From positions 1 to 49,060 of the forward strand of contig JAFRZX010000119.1 of NCBI GenBank assembly GCA_017442315.1: a stretch of 49,060 nt of DNA, given 5' to 3'. The notes below the pieces were generated by a model. That model worked only from the letters and a program-made list of their open reading frames with translations, was not told where the DNA came from and searched no databases. Positions 28,126 through 35,742 of the stretch are shown one piece after another (the stretch's first letter is position 1; every line of letters begins with the position of its first letter). Made by a program: the position numbers and the translations under genes. Origin of the DNA: Bacteroidales bacterium. Its GTDB lineage: Bacteria; Bacteroidota; Bacteroidia; Bacteroidales; UBA932.

Positions 28126-29112
28126 ATGATACAGGAAAGCCATATCGACCAAGTCATCAAGGAACTTTTTGACAATCTCTCCTTTACAGAAGAACCCGCC
28201 GGATTATATGACCCTCTGAGGTATATGATGGCAATCGGAGGCAAAAGGATACGTCCGAGACTATGTCTTACAGCATATGCCTTGTTCAAAAACGGATTCA
28301 GCCAGGAAATCCTCATGCCCGCCGCTGCCTTGGAAGTATTCCACAGCTTTACCCTTATCCACGACGACATAATGGACAAGGCGGATGTCCGTCGTGGCGT
28401 ACCTACCGTATATCGAAAATGGAATGAGAACACTGCAATCCTTTCGGGCGATGTGATGTCCATTGAAAGCTACAAGCTTATAGCCAAAGCTCCGTCCGGA
28501 GTTCTGCCGAAGGCACTTGAGCTCTTTTCCACAACTGCGGCACAGGTATGTGACGGACAGCAATTCGACATGGACTTTGAAGATCAGGATTTTGTTCCCA
28601 TGGAAGATTATCTGAAGATGATTGGGTTGAAGACTGCCGTACTGATAGCATGCTCGGCAAAAATGGGGGCCATAATTGCAGGTGCCTCAGATGAAGCATG
28701 CTCTTCACTTTATAGATTCGGATATGATCTAGGTCTCGCTTTTCAGATTGCAGACGACTGGCTGGATACATACGGAGACCCTCAGGTATTCGGAAAAGCC
28801 ATTGGAGGCGACATTGTCAACAACAAGAAAAGCTGGCTGATGACACGGGCATACGAAAAAGCTTCGGACTCCATGCGTGCGCAGCTCAAGGAGGCTATGA
28901 TGATGCCTGTGGATACTGATGAGGATAAAGAGACCAAGATTGCAGCAGTCAAGGCCATCTATGCTGCACTTGAAGTCGGAGAAGAAGCACAGAAGGAAAT
29001 AATCAGGCTTCACAACCAGTCCATGGCACACGCAGCATCCCTCGATCTGCAACCTGAAGCCTACGCTCTTCTTGAAAACTACGCTAAGAAACTGATAGGA
29101 AGATCAAAATAA
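28126..29112 (+). CDS. Polyprenyl diphosphate synthase (trans-isoprenyl)
   Basis: Soluble enzyme of 328 residues that condenses isopentenyl diphosphate with allylic diphosphates. Substrate-binding motifs are GGKRIRP (38-44), first Asp-rich HDDIMD with D80, D81 and D84, and second QIADDWLD with D210, D211 and D214. An aromatic residue (F75) five positions before the first Asp-rich motif is the kind of residue that limits chain length, so a C15 or C20 product is plausible; this is inference. ATG 28126 is chosen because the -7 box lies just upstream. The stop and the next start overlap as TAATG, so translation of the U32 gene is probably coupled. Confidence 0.94.
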   Translation: MIQESHIDQVIKELFDNLSFTEEPAGLYDPLRYMMAIGGKRIRPRLCLTAYALFKNGFSQEILMPAAALEVFHSFTLIHDDIMDKADVRRGVPTVYRKWNENTAILSGDVMSIESYKLIAKAPSGVLPKALELFSTTAAQVCDGQQFDMDFEDQDFVPMEDYLKMIGLKTAVLIACSAKMGAIIAGASDEACSSLYRFGYDLGLAFQIADDWLDTYGDPQVFGKAIGGDIVNNKKSWLMTRAYEKASDSMRAQLKEAMMMPVDTDEDKETKIAAVKAIYAALEVGEEAQKEIIRLHNQSMAHAASLDLQPEAYALLENYAKKLIGRSK

Positions 29113-30470
29113 TGGGAAAGAATAATATGAACGGACATGACAAGCCTGCGAAATCTCTGGAAATAATGGCCCCTGCGGGCAACTTTGAATGTCTGCATGC
29201 CGCCATACAAGGAGGAGCCGACTCCGTATATTTCGGAGTGGAAAAGCTCAACATGAGGTCTCACTCGGCCAATAACTTCAACATGACCGACCTTAGGGAA
29301 ATTGTCCGCATATGCTCGGAATTCGGTGTAAAGACCTACCTTACTCTGAACATCGCCCTTTATGACTCGGACCTTTCCGATATGAGAATGACACTGGACG
29401 CAGCCAAAGATGCAGGTATAACGGCTGTAATAGCATCCGACATGGCAGCCATCATGTATGCCAGAAGCATCGGAGTGGAGGTACATATATCTACCCAGTT
29501 GAGCATCTCAAATGCGGAAGCCTTGAGGTTCTATGCACAGTTCGCCGATGTCATTGTCCTGGCTAGGGAACTCAATCTTACCCAGGTAAAGGAAATCAAG
29601 GCCATAATTGACAAAGACAATATATGCGGGCCATCCGGACGTCCGGTTGAAATCGAGATGTTCGCTCATGGAGCGCTATGCATGGCCATTTCCGGCAAAT
29701 GCTATCTGAGCCTGCACGAATACGGTGCATCTGCAAACAGAGGTTCATGCTATCAGTTGTGCCGCCGCGCATATAAGGTACAGGACAGGGAGACAGGGAT
29801 GGAACTGGAGATAGACAACAAATACATAATGTCACCCAAAGACCTGTGCACCATTGAATTCATGGACAAGATCATCGATGCAGGAGTTACGGTATTCAAG
29901 ATAGAAGGACGTGCCAGATCCGCGGAATATGTGAAACGTGCAGCCTCATGCTACAGACGTGCTGCTGATGCTGTATGCGAAGGCACATACACACCTGAGT
30001 TAGGGGCAGGTCTCAAGAAGGAACTCGAAGAAGTGTTCAACAGAGGATTCTGGGACGGATATTATCAAGGTGCCCGTATGGGTGAATGGTGCGATGTCTA
30101 CGGCAGCACAGCAACCCGCAGGAAAGTATATTGCGGAAAGATAACCAACTGGTTCGGCAAGCTCGGTGTTGCTGAAATCCTGATAGAATCCCATCCTCTC
30201 AAGGTCGGAGACAAGATCCTTATTCTGGGACCGACATCCGGATGCGTGGAATACACAGTGCCAGAGATCCGTGTCGACCTTGTGCCTGTTGCTGAAGCAG
30301 AAAAGGGCGTAAGGTGTTCCATTCCGATTGATTGGAGCAACGTGGTTCCCGGAGCCCGAGAAGAAGCCCTCGGCCTGTGTGGAGACGGCTGCAACGAGCA
30401 GGCGTGCCGTGCAATAGAGGAGACGCGTCTGCGCCGCAGCGACAAGGTATACATCTGGCCTGAGCAGTAA
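29112..30470 (+). CDS. U32 peptidase family protein, likely RNA hydroxylation factor (TrhP/RlhA type)
   Basis: Protein of 452 residues in family U32. Despite the peptidase name, characterised bacterial members such as TrhP and RlhA act in hydroxylation of tRNA or rRNA pyrimidines. The N-terminus shows LEIMAPAGNFECLHAAIQGGADSVYFG. The signature region at about 187-201 reads HGALCMAISGKCYLS, followed by NRGSCYQLCRRAY; these four Cys (ALC, GKC, GSC, QLC) fit the iron-sulphur-type cysteines of the family. FKIEGRARSAEYVKR follows and a small beta domain closes the protein. It overlaps the polyprenyl synthetase stop by one base. Length and layout favour TrhP over RlhA, but the exact target cannot be told. 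Confidence 0.9.
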   Translation: MGKNNMNGHDKPAKSLEIMAPAGNFECLHAAIQGGADSVYFGVEKLNMRSHSANNFNMTDLREIVRICSEFGVKTYLTLNIALYDSDLSDMRMTLDAAKDAGITAVIASDMAAIMYARSIGVEVHISTQLSISNAEALRFYAQFADVIVLARELNLTQVKEIKAIIDKDNICGPSGRPVEIEMFAHGALCMAISGKCYLSLHEYGASANRGSCYQLCRRAYKVQDRETGMELEIDNKYIMSPKDLCTIEFMDKIIDAGVTVFKIEGRARSAEYVKRAASCYRRAADAVCEGTYTPELGAGLKKELEEVFNRGFWDGYYQGARMGEWCDVYGSTATRRKVYCGKITNWFGKLGVAEILIESHPLKVGDKILILGPTSGCVEYTVPEIRVDLVPVAEAEKGVRCSIPIDWSNVVPGAREEALGLCGDGCNEQACRAIEETRLRRSDKVYIWPEQ

Positions 30471-30473
30471 AAA

Positions 30474-30503
30474 CCTCATGACCATCTCCCGACGGTCATG
30501 AGG
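30474..30503 (-). terminator. Bidirectional-looking terminator between the U32 gene and small lipoprotein A
   Basis: Arms CCTCATGACC (30474-30483) and GGTCATGAGG (30494-30503) form a perfect 10-bp stem. On the minus strand the stem is followed by TTTTT, so it terminates lipoprotein gene A; on the plus strand it lies three bases after the U32 stop but without a T-run. A second small stem AACCTT/AAGGTT (30523-30540) touches the stop codon of gene A. Confidence 0.8.
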
Positions 30504-30539
30504 CAACGCATTATTTCAAATCAACCTTAATATAAAGGT

Positions 30540-30914
30540 TTACCTTCCGATCTTAGTCAATATTACGTTAAATTCACCTTCATGCGACAGTGTCATTACA
30601 GAACCGTTCACTGTTCCTGTCAAGGTTTGAGAATATCCACGTCCATATTCCATTACAGTAATCATTATTGAAGGGTTTGTAAAAGTATATGTACCGGTAC
30701 CGTTAAAGTAATCATCACAGTAGTCAGTCCAAGTGCATGTCACCGACGACTCTGATGTAAAAATAATATTATAAGACCATCCCATATCAGACACACCTGT
30801 CCATGTTGTTCCCGCAAGATGCTTTGGTTTGGTGATTTTCTCACATGATGTGAAAGAAAACGATGCTGCCACAAGTACGGTAACAGCTGCAACTAGAGCA
30901 ACTAGTCTTTTCAT
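30540..30914 (-). CDS. Small lipoprotein A, GTxWxG type, function unknown
   Basis: I do not recognise a named function. The 124-residue protein has a signal peptide with lipobox FTSC (Cys24) and then EKITKPKH. The mature part is a short all-beta-looking domain: AGTTWTGVSDMGWSYNIIF, alternating Thr/Ser-rich strands, TGTVNGSVMTLS and VILTKIG at the end. It is paralogous to the gene at 31437 (matching G-T-W-G--D, NGTV/NGSV, and the L-K ends), suggesting a small lipocalin- or meta-like barrel. No acidic export signal follows the Cys, so it may face the periplasm. It has its own promoter with a G8 tract and its own terminator, so it is a single-gene unit. Confidence 0.8.
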   Translation of the reverse strand: MKRLVALVAAVTVLVAASFSFTSCEKITKPKHLAGTTWTGVSDMGWSYNIIFTSESSVTCTWTDYCDDYFNGTGTYTFTNPSIMITVMEYGRGYSQTLTGTVNGSVMTLSHEGEFNVILTKIGR

Positions 30915-30968
30915 GATTTTTTGTACGATTAAATGATTAAATATAATACTTTACCTCATTCAGGCGTG

Positions 30969-30998
30969 CAAATATACCCCCCCCGCGACTTTTCCAAA
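30969..30998 (-). promoter_or_regulatory. Promoter of lipoprotein A with G8 tract in the spacer
   Basis: On the minus strand, -33 TTTG (30995-30998) is separated by 18 bases from -7 TATATTTG (30969-30976). The spacer ends in eight consecutive G directly next to the -7 box (30977-30984). The box is 54 bases before the ATG. The whole element is nearly the same as that upstream of lipoprotein B, where the tract has nine G. Confidence 0.82.
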
Positions 30999-31020
30999 TT
31001 TTTCTGCATAAATCTCTGTT

Positions 31021-31373
31021 TCTGACTTTTCCAACTTTCTCTAAAGAAATCACGGCTCAGTCGCAAAAACATGTGTCTGAGTCCCGTGACACGAGGTTTG
31101 CGCAGCTTGCTTTTAGCAGTTGCTGGCGTATTTGCCAGCTGCGGTGCTTATTGTCCACAAATGACAGGCACGACCTCTATAGTCTTAGAAGATGTTTAAT
31201 TCTTAAACAGCTTCTTATACCACTGTGTCATTTTAGACGGGTTTCATATGGCAGTACTGCCGAATTCTAACCATTTGAGCCATATCAGGCACCACTGTGT
31301 CGTCTGCAAGGCTAAACTTGTCACAGTACTTCCGTTGCCTGTCGCAATGGCTTGTCACGAAATACAGACCACC
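31021..31373. other. Gene-poor stretch between the two lipoproteins, possible mobile-element relic
   Basis: No convincing gene. Visible structures are GCTGGC/GCCAGC (a 6-bp stem with loop GTATTT near 31120-31141) and an interrupted inverted repeat at 31187-31215, AGAAG-AT-GTTTAA and TTAAAC-AG-CTTCT. There is also a repeated ACCACTGTGTC near 31218 and 31290. A 66-codon minus-strand frame (31233-31433) overlaps the terminator and has no homology I recognise. The inverted repeat resembles ends of some Bacteroidales insertion sequences, but no transposase can be read. Confidence 0.3.
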
Positions 31374-31417
31374 ATAAAAACAAAAACAGGCAGCAACGTT
31401 ACTAACGTTACTGCCTG
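31374..31417 (-). terminator. Intrinsic terminator of lipoprotein B
   Basis: On the minus strand CAGGCAG-T-AACGTT pairs with AACGTT-G-CTGCCTG (31387-31417) through a T-G wobble, with a 3-base loop, followed by TTTTTGTTTTTAT (31374-31386). It lies about 20 bases after the lipoprotein B stop. Confidence 0.9.
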
Positions 31418-31436
31418 TAATGGGTATGACCATTCA

Positions 31437-31775
31437 TTATAGCTTGCGTAATGTCAAAGGCTCACCATCAGGATTATACAGAATCATTGTATCTTTATCC
31501 ACTGTGCCATTGATGATACCACCACCAATCGATACGTTCGGTTTTTCATATACATAAGGCAGCGTCAATGAGAGGTTCTCTCCATCATCATCAGATTCAG
31601 AAACAGAGAACACACATGTAGTCTCAGTATTGAAATCAATCATAACAGAAACATCATCTACTCCAATCCATTTAGTACCTACCAGGGAGCCATTAGTTTT
31701 GGAACAAGACGAAACAGAAAGCGATGCAACTGCAAGCACTGCCACAGATGCAAGCATTACTAAAAATTTTTTCAT
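31437..31775 (-). CDS. Small lipoprotein B, paralog of lipoprotein A
   Basis: Function not recognised. ATG 31775 starts the lipoprotein leader MKKFLVMLASVAVLAVASLS with lipobox VSSC (Cys24). The frame stays open further upstream, but that part overlaps the promoter and does not look like protein. The 112-residue product continues SKTNGSLVGTKWIGVDDVSVMIDF, a short beta-rich domain with IINGTVDKDTMILYN and a basic end LTLRKL, parallel to lipoprotein A. No acidic export signal follows the Cys. It has its own promoter with a G9 tract and a strong terminator. It lies on the same strand as miaA upstream but appears to be transcribed independently. Confidence 0.8.
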   Translation of the reverse strand: MKKFLVMLASVAVLAVASLSVSSCSKTNGSLVGTKWIGVDDVSVMIDFNTETTCVFSVSESDDDGENLSLTLPYVYEKPNVSIGGGIINGTVDKDTMILYNPDGEPLTLRKL

Positions 31776-31815
31776 AACAGGTTGATTTGAAATTTGTAAC
31801 TTGCTTTTAAAGATG

Positions 31816-31847
31816 CAAATATATCCCCCCCCCGCGACTTTTCCAAA
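31816..31847 (-). promoter_or_regulatory. Promoter of lipoprotein B with G9 tract in the spacer
   Basis: On the minus strand, -33 TTTG (31844-31847) and -7 TATATTTG (31816-31823) are 20 bases apart. The spacer contains nine consecutive G (31825-31833). The flanking AAATTTGGAAAAGTCGC is identical to the promoter of lipoprotein A, while spacer length differs by two bases. Confidence 0.82.
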
Positions 31848-31969
31848 TTTTTCCATAAAATCTACAAAATCTCTGATTTTTACGGATTCAGGTTGATGGG
31901 GAAGTCGACGCGATGTCGCTGCCATATGTATATGAAAAACCGAACATATCGATTGCAGGCTCAAGAGTC

Positions 31970-32884
31970 CTACAGTTCCTTCCAGATTATTGATTTGTCA
32001 CGGCCCCACCATGAAAGCTGGCGTTTGGCATAATGGCGTGTATTGCGCTGAATGAGTTCGACAGCACGCTCCAGCGATGTGACAGGTCCGTCTCCAGGAA
32101 TTGTCGGTCCCCATCCTTCAAGACAGACACGTCCTTCCAGATAATCGAACCAGCTGAATATTTCTTTGTATCCTACCGTCTGAAGTGCAGTCAGGTCACG
32201 ATATGCAGTAAGTGAACGGACTTCTTCTACCAGTCCTTCATCAATCATCTGAAGCACCCGTCGGTTGATACGTTCATAAAGCACATCACGAGGACGTACC
32301 AGTCCTATCTTCTCGATATCGAAATCACGCTTCTTGCTGACAGATGTCTTGAATGAAGAAAATGGTCTTCCTGTCATAAGGCATACTTCAAGGGCCCGCA
32401 CGACACGCTGTCCGTTGGCGATGTCAATAGCTGCATAGCTCTCAGGATCGAGCATCTTCAATTCTGTCCTGAGCGACTCCACACCTTCCTCTTTCAGACG
32501 TTCCATCAGTTCATTCCTCAACCGGATGTCGGCAGCCGGAAAGTCATCCAGTCCATTCACCAGAGCATCGATATAGAATCCTGATCCACCTGCCATAACA
32601 AGCGTATCATGGCCTTCTTCAAAAAGACGGTTTATCAGTTCCAACGCCTCAACCTCATAACGTCCTGCCGTATACAGATCCTCTACCGTATGAGAATGGA
32701 TAAAATAATGCTGAACAGTCTGAAGCTGTTCAGCAGAAGGTACTGCCGTACCTATTGTCATTTCCTTATAAATCTGACGCGAATCGCAGGAAATTACAGG
32801 GGAATCATATTTAAGCGCAGTCTCTATGCTGTAGTCCGTCTTTCCTACAGCTGTGGGACCAAGTATGATAATCAGCTTCTTCAT
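31970..32884 (-). CDS. miaA: tRNA dimethylallyltransferase
   Basis: Transfers a dimethylallyl group to A37 of tRNAs that read codons starting with U. The 304-residue protein has P-loop GPTAVGKT (9-16), then CDSRQIY (33-39), MAGGSGFYIDALVNGL (97-112), NGQRVVRALEV and QTVGYKE, all diagnostic of MiaA, and RNTRHYAKRQLSWW near the end. The length is normal. It starts 36 bases after the pRiA4b-like gene on the same strand and probably shares the promoter at 33518. An alternative role is very unlikely. Confidence 0.98.
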   Translation of the reverse strand: MKKLIIILGPTAVGKTDYSIETALKYDSPVISCDSRQIYKEMTIGTAVPSAEQLQTVQHYFIHSHTVEDLYTAGRYEVEALELINRLFEEGHDTLVMAGGSGFYIDALVNGLDDFPAADIRLRNELMERLKEEGVESLRTELKMLDPESYAAIDIANGQRVVRALEVCLMTGRPFSSFKTSVSKKRDFDIEKIGLVRPRDVLYERINRRVLQMIDEGLVEEVRSLTAYRDLTALQTVGYKEIFSWFDYLEGRVCLEGWGPTIPGDGPVTSLERAVELIQRNTRHYAKRQLSWWGRDKSIIWKEL

Positions 32885-32920
32885 AGGTAAGGCATCATTG
32901 TCTTCTCCCGAACCTACATT

Positions 32921-33460
32921 CTAGTCTTCTTCGTCTTCCTCGTAAATTTCTTCAGTATCATCATCAGCATCCTCTTCGTCATCGACAAAATCCTCATCGT
33001 CAAAATCTTCATCATCAGGATCCTTCTTCTTGTCGTCCGGAAGATCCTCAAAAGCCACATAACCGTTTTCAAACTCTATCGGATTCGGACCTTTTGACTC
33101 AACCAGAACCGGATAAATGACATTGCGCCTTTCCTCAGCCTCACCTTCAAACGTAACTACAACACTTTTGACATTGGTAGTATCGTAGAAATATATGAAT
33201 CTATCCTCACCTTTCCTGTGACACTCTCCCGCTGTCACATTATCTATAGTTCCATATCCGAAATCTGTAAATATGCTGTAACGGGCCTGAACCTCGCCAT
33301 TCTTTCCCATAGCCTTGAACAGCACAATCTGATCCTGAGGGAAATCCATATCTGCACGCATCTGCTTATGGAAACTGTAAAGCGATGCACTGGCCTTAAC
33401 CTCATATATACGCGCAAACCCCTTTATTCCGGGCAGTGAAACTCTATATTTCAGTATCAT
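32921..33460 (-). CDS. pRiA4b ORF-3-like protein with acidic tail
   Basis: Protein of 179 residues that resembles the plasmid pRiA4b ORF-3 family, widespread in Bacteroidetes and of unknown function. The fold-bearing part is residues 1 to about 135 (FARIYEVKASASLYSFHKQM, then FTDFGYGTIDNVT and FIYFYDT). The last 40 residues are almost entirely Asp and Glu, interrupted by a few Phe, Tyr and Val. There is no signal peptide or membrane segment, so it is cytoplasmic. The acidic tail could bind basic proteins, RNA-binding partners or metal, but this is speculation. It has its own -7 box at 33518 and lies upstream of miaA in an apparent two-gene operon. Confidence 0.82.
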   Translation of the reverse strand: MILKYRVSLPGIKGFARIYEVKASASLYSFHKQMRADMDFPQDQIVLFKAMGKNGEVQARYSIFTDFGYGTIDNVTAGECHRKGEDRFIYFYDTTNVKSVVVTFEGEAEERRNVIYPVLVESKGPNPIEFENGYVAFEDLPDDKKKDPDDEDFDDEDFVDDEEDADDDTEEIYEEDEED

Positions 33461-33517
33461 AGATAGTTAGAATTGTAAATATCATAAAAACAGCCTCCGA
33501 CTCCGCGGAAGCGAGGC

Positions 33518-33525
33518 CAAAGGTA
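33518..33525 (-). promoter_or_regulatory. -7 box TACCTTTG of the pRiA4b-like/miaA operon
   Basis: TACCTTTG on the minus strand matches TAnnTTTG, 57 bases before the ATG of the acidic-tail protein. The same intergenic region holds the oppositely oriented promoter at 33617-33648. Confidence 0.55.
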
Positions 33526-33549
33526 GTAAAATTTCTTTCAGCACGAGTA

Positions 33550-33610
33550 AGAAACTGTTTAAAATTTTCCCGAAAAATCATTAATTGTTGAAACTGAATA
33601 AACAGTTTCT
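33550..33610. repeat. 11-bp inverted repeat in the divergent promoter region
   Basis: AGAAACTGTTT (33550-33560) and AAACAGTTTCT (33600-33610) are perfect inverted arms with 39 bases between them. They lie between the two divergent -7 boxes and just upstream of the plus-strand -33 element. They could be two half-sites for a dimeric regulator or a long hairpin. Confidence 0.5.
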
Positions 33611-33616
33611 AAAAAA

Positions 33617-33648
33617 TTTCTTTTTAACATCAAAAAACACTATTTTTG
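33617..33648 (+). promoter_or_regulatory. Promoter of the IMPACT-family gene
   Basis: TTTC (33617-33620), a 20-base gap and TATTTTTG (33641-33648) fit the Bacteroidetes -33/-7 pattern with one -33 mismatch. The box ends nine bases before ATG 33658, so the leader would be only a few bases long. Confidence 0.6.
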
Positions 33649-33657
33649 ATTTTCGGT

Positions 33658-34272
33658 ATGGATAACACTCTGATCCAGGATTCATATAGAAGCATCGCCA
33701 CCGAATCTAGGGGGCTGTTCAAGGACAATGGAAGCCGTTTCATTGCCCATGCTTATCCCGTTGAAACAGAAGAAGAAGTAAAGCAGATCGTCTCGTCGCT
33801 CAAGAAAGAATACTACGACGCCAGACATCATGTGTATGCATATCGGCTCGGTCATCTAGGTGACAGATTCAGAGCAAACGACGATGGCGAACCGTCAGGA
33901 TCATCCGGGCGTCCTGTCCTGGGACAGATAGACTCCAACAATCTGAGTGACATCCTGGTGGTGGTGGTAAGATACTTCGGAGGCATAAAACTAGGCATAC
34001 CGGGCCTGATAAGAGCATACAGGACAGCTACAGCAGATGCCATCGCAAATGCTGAAATCGTAGAAAAGATCGCCTCGAAAACGTTTCGTGTACATTTCGG
34101 CTACATGAGCATGAACAGTGTCATGAAAGTGTTCAAGGACATGGGACTTGAGCAGAAGAATCAGAAATTCGACATGGAGTGCACCATGGACACAAGCGTC
34201 AGACTCTCCATGGCCGATACTTTTCTTGAAAGGATCAAGGATGTAGAGGGATGCAGGATAGAGGAAATTTAG
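33658..34272 (+). CDS. YigZ/IMPACT family protein
   Basis: Conserved cytoplasmic protein of 204 residues. The N-terminal UPF0029 (IMPACT) domain shows SRFIAHAYPVETEEEV, HHVYAYRLG, DDGEPSGSSGRPVLGQI and VVVVRYFGGIKLGIPGLIRAY; a smaller C-terminal domain follows. Members are linked to translation regulation in eukaryotes, while the bacterial role is unclear. ATG 33658 is preferred over a TTG at 33646, which lies inside the -7 box. pyrB starts 15 bases after its stop on the same strand, so the pyrimidine genes may be expressed from this promoter. Confidence 0.92.
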   Translation: MDNTLIQDSYRSIATESRGLFKDNGSRFIAHAYPVETEEEVKQIVSSLKKEYYDARHHVYAYRLGHLGDRFRANDDGEPSGSSGRPVLGQIDSNNLSDILVVVVRYFGGIKLGIPGLIRAYRTATADAIANAEIVEKIASKTFRVHFGYMSMNSVMKVFKDMGLEQKNQKFDMECTMDTSVRLSMADTFLERIKDVEGCRIEEI

Positions 34273-34287
34273 AACAACACACTTAAT

Positions 34288-35196
34288 ATGAGCAGCAAAA
34301 GTTTGATTTCAATCAGGGATTTCACCAAGGAGGAGATCCTGCATGTGCTGGAAACAGCCAAGGAATTCGAGCAGAACAAAGAACAGAAATTTCTGGAGGG
34401 CAAAGTCATTGCCAGTCTTTTCTTCGAGCCTTCTACCAGAACAAGACTGAGTTTCGAGACTGCAATAAACAGACTTGGAGCAAAGGTCATCGGTTTTTCT
34501 GATGCGACAAATACAAGTCAGAGCAAAGGCGAGACATTAAAAGATACCATCAAGATGGTCAACAATTATGTGGACATGATAGTGATGCGTCATCCTCTGG
34601 AAGGAAGTTCACGATATGCTTCGGAAGTAGCTACCGTACCTGTAGTCAATGCCGGTGACGGAGCCAACCAGCATCCTTCGCAGACCCTGCTTGACCTCTA
34701 TACCATCCTCCAGACTCAAGGGAAGCTGGAAGGACTGACCATCAACATGGTAGGAGACCTGAAATACGGGCGCACAACTCATTCTCTTCTGCAGGCAATG
34801 TCCCATTTCAATCCAAAATTCATTTTCACAGCTCCGGACGAGCTGAAGATGCCTAAGGAATATAAGGATTTTCTTGACAAGAGGAACATTGAATACATTG
34901 AAACAGATTCCTTGGATGAATACCTGAACGAATGCGACATACTTTACATGACAAGAGTACAGCAGGAAAGATTTACTGATCCAATGGAATATGAACGTGT
35001 CAAGGATGTCTATACTCTCAATGCATCTATGCTGGGGAACGTCAGGAACAACATGAAGATACTGCACCCTCTTCCACGCGTTACCGAGATAGACCAGGAC
35101 GTGGACGACACACCATATGCATATTACTTCAAGCAGGCTGAAAACGGCTTGTATGTACGAATGGCAATAATTTCATATTTATTAGGATACCGATAG
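34288..35196 (+). CDS. pyrB: Aspartate carbamoyltransferase, catalytic chain
   Basis: Catalyses carbamoyl phosphate plus aspartate to carbamoyl aspartate, the committed step of pyrimidine synthesis. The 302-residue chain has the carbamoyl-phosphate motif [13 protein letters not shown] (45-57, STRT at 49-52), [30 protein letters not shown] and the C-terminal [10 protein letters not shown]. Next to the regulatory chain gene, with two bases between stop and start, it should form the allosteric pyrB/pyrI holoenzyme. The length is normal. Confidence 0.98.
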   Translation: MSSKSLISIRDFTKEEILHVLETAKEFEQNKEQKFLEGKVIASLFFEPSTRTRLSFETAINRLGAKVIGFSDATNTSQSKGETLKDTIKMVNNYVDMIVMRHPLEGSSRYASEVATVPVVNAGDGANQHPSQTLLDLYTILQTQGKLEGLTINMVGDLKYGRTTHSLLQAMSHFNPKFIFTAPDELKMPKEYKDFLDKRNIEYIETDSLDEYLNECDILYMTRVQQERFTDPMEYERVKDVYTLNASMLGNVRNNMKILHPLPRVTEIDQDVDDTPYAYYFKQAENGLYVRMAIISYLLGYR

Positions 35197-35198
35197 TC

Positions 35199-35651
35199 AT
35201 GACAAGAAAAGAATTAGTTGTAAGCGCGTTGGAAAACGGTACGGTTCTGGACCACATCCCCGCAGAAAATGTATATAAGGCACTTGACCTTCTCAACCTC
35301 AAAGGCATAGAAAGTCAGATTACAATCGGAATCAACCTTACCAGTAAGGTACATGGCAGGAAAGGCATAATCAAGATTGCAGACAAGTTCTTCGAGAACG
35401 AAGAATTGAACAAACTGGCTCTCATTGCTCCCAAAGCCACTGTAAATGTGATCAAAGATTTCAAGGTAGTCGAAAAGAAGACTCTCGTAATGCCGGAACA
35501 GGTCACAGGCATCGCCAGGTGCAAAAACCCTAAATGCGTAACGAATCACCAGCCAATCAAGACAAGATTCACCACGATTGAAAACGGTAACGATATTTCA
35601 TTAAGATGTCACTATTGCGAAAAAATTACAGCAATCAAGCATATATTTTAA
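35199..35651 (+). CDS. pyrI: Aspartate carbamoyltransferase, regulatory chain
   Basis: Nucleotide-binding regulatory subunit of 150 residues that lets CTP and ATP modulate PyrB. The N-terminal allosteric domain contains GTVLDHIPAENVYKAL and NLTSKVHGRKGIIKI. The C-terminal zinc domain has the four Cys C108, C113, C137 and C140 (ARCKNPKC and RCHYC), which bridge to the catalytic chain. It begins two bases after pyrB and is followed by a long hairpin. Confidence 0.98.
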   Translation: MTRKELVVSALENGTVLDHIPAENVYKALDLLNLKGIESQITIGINLTSKVHGRKGIIKIADKFFENEELNKLALIAPKATVNVIKDFKVVEKKTLVMPEQVTGIARCKNPKCVTNHQPIKTRFTTIENGNDISLRCHYCEKITAIKHIF

Positions 35652-35667
35652 AATAATTTGTTATCTT

Positions 35668-35708
35668 TCGGGCCGTTTTGGTTATGAAGTGTAACCAAAA
35701 CGACCCGA
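35668..35708 (+). terminator. Long hairpin between pyrI and serC
   Basis: TCGGG-C-CGTTTTGGTT (35668-35683) pairs with AACCAAAACG-A-CCCGA (35693-35708) with one mismatch and a 9-base loop. There is no T-run. It may end the pyr transcript. Alternatively TATCTTTC (35662-35669) just before it is a near match to a -7 box, which would place the hairpin in the serC leader. Confidence 0.55.
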
Positions 35709-35742
35709 ACAGGCAATAATAACACAAAACACAAACATTATA

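Noticed and set aside
31233-31433. A 66-codon minus-strand frame downstream of lipoprotein B as a small gene.
   Set aside because: It overlaps the lipoprotein B terminator, has no start context, signal or known family, and may be a relic; kept only within the description of the spacer.
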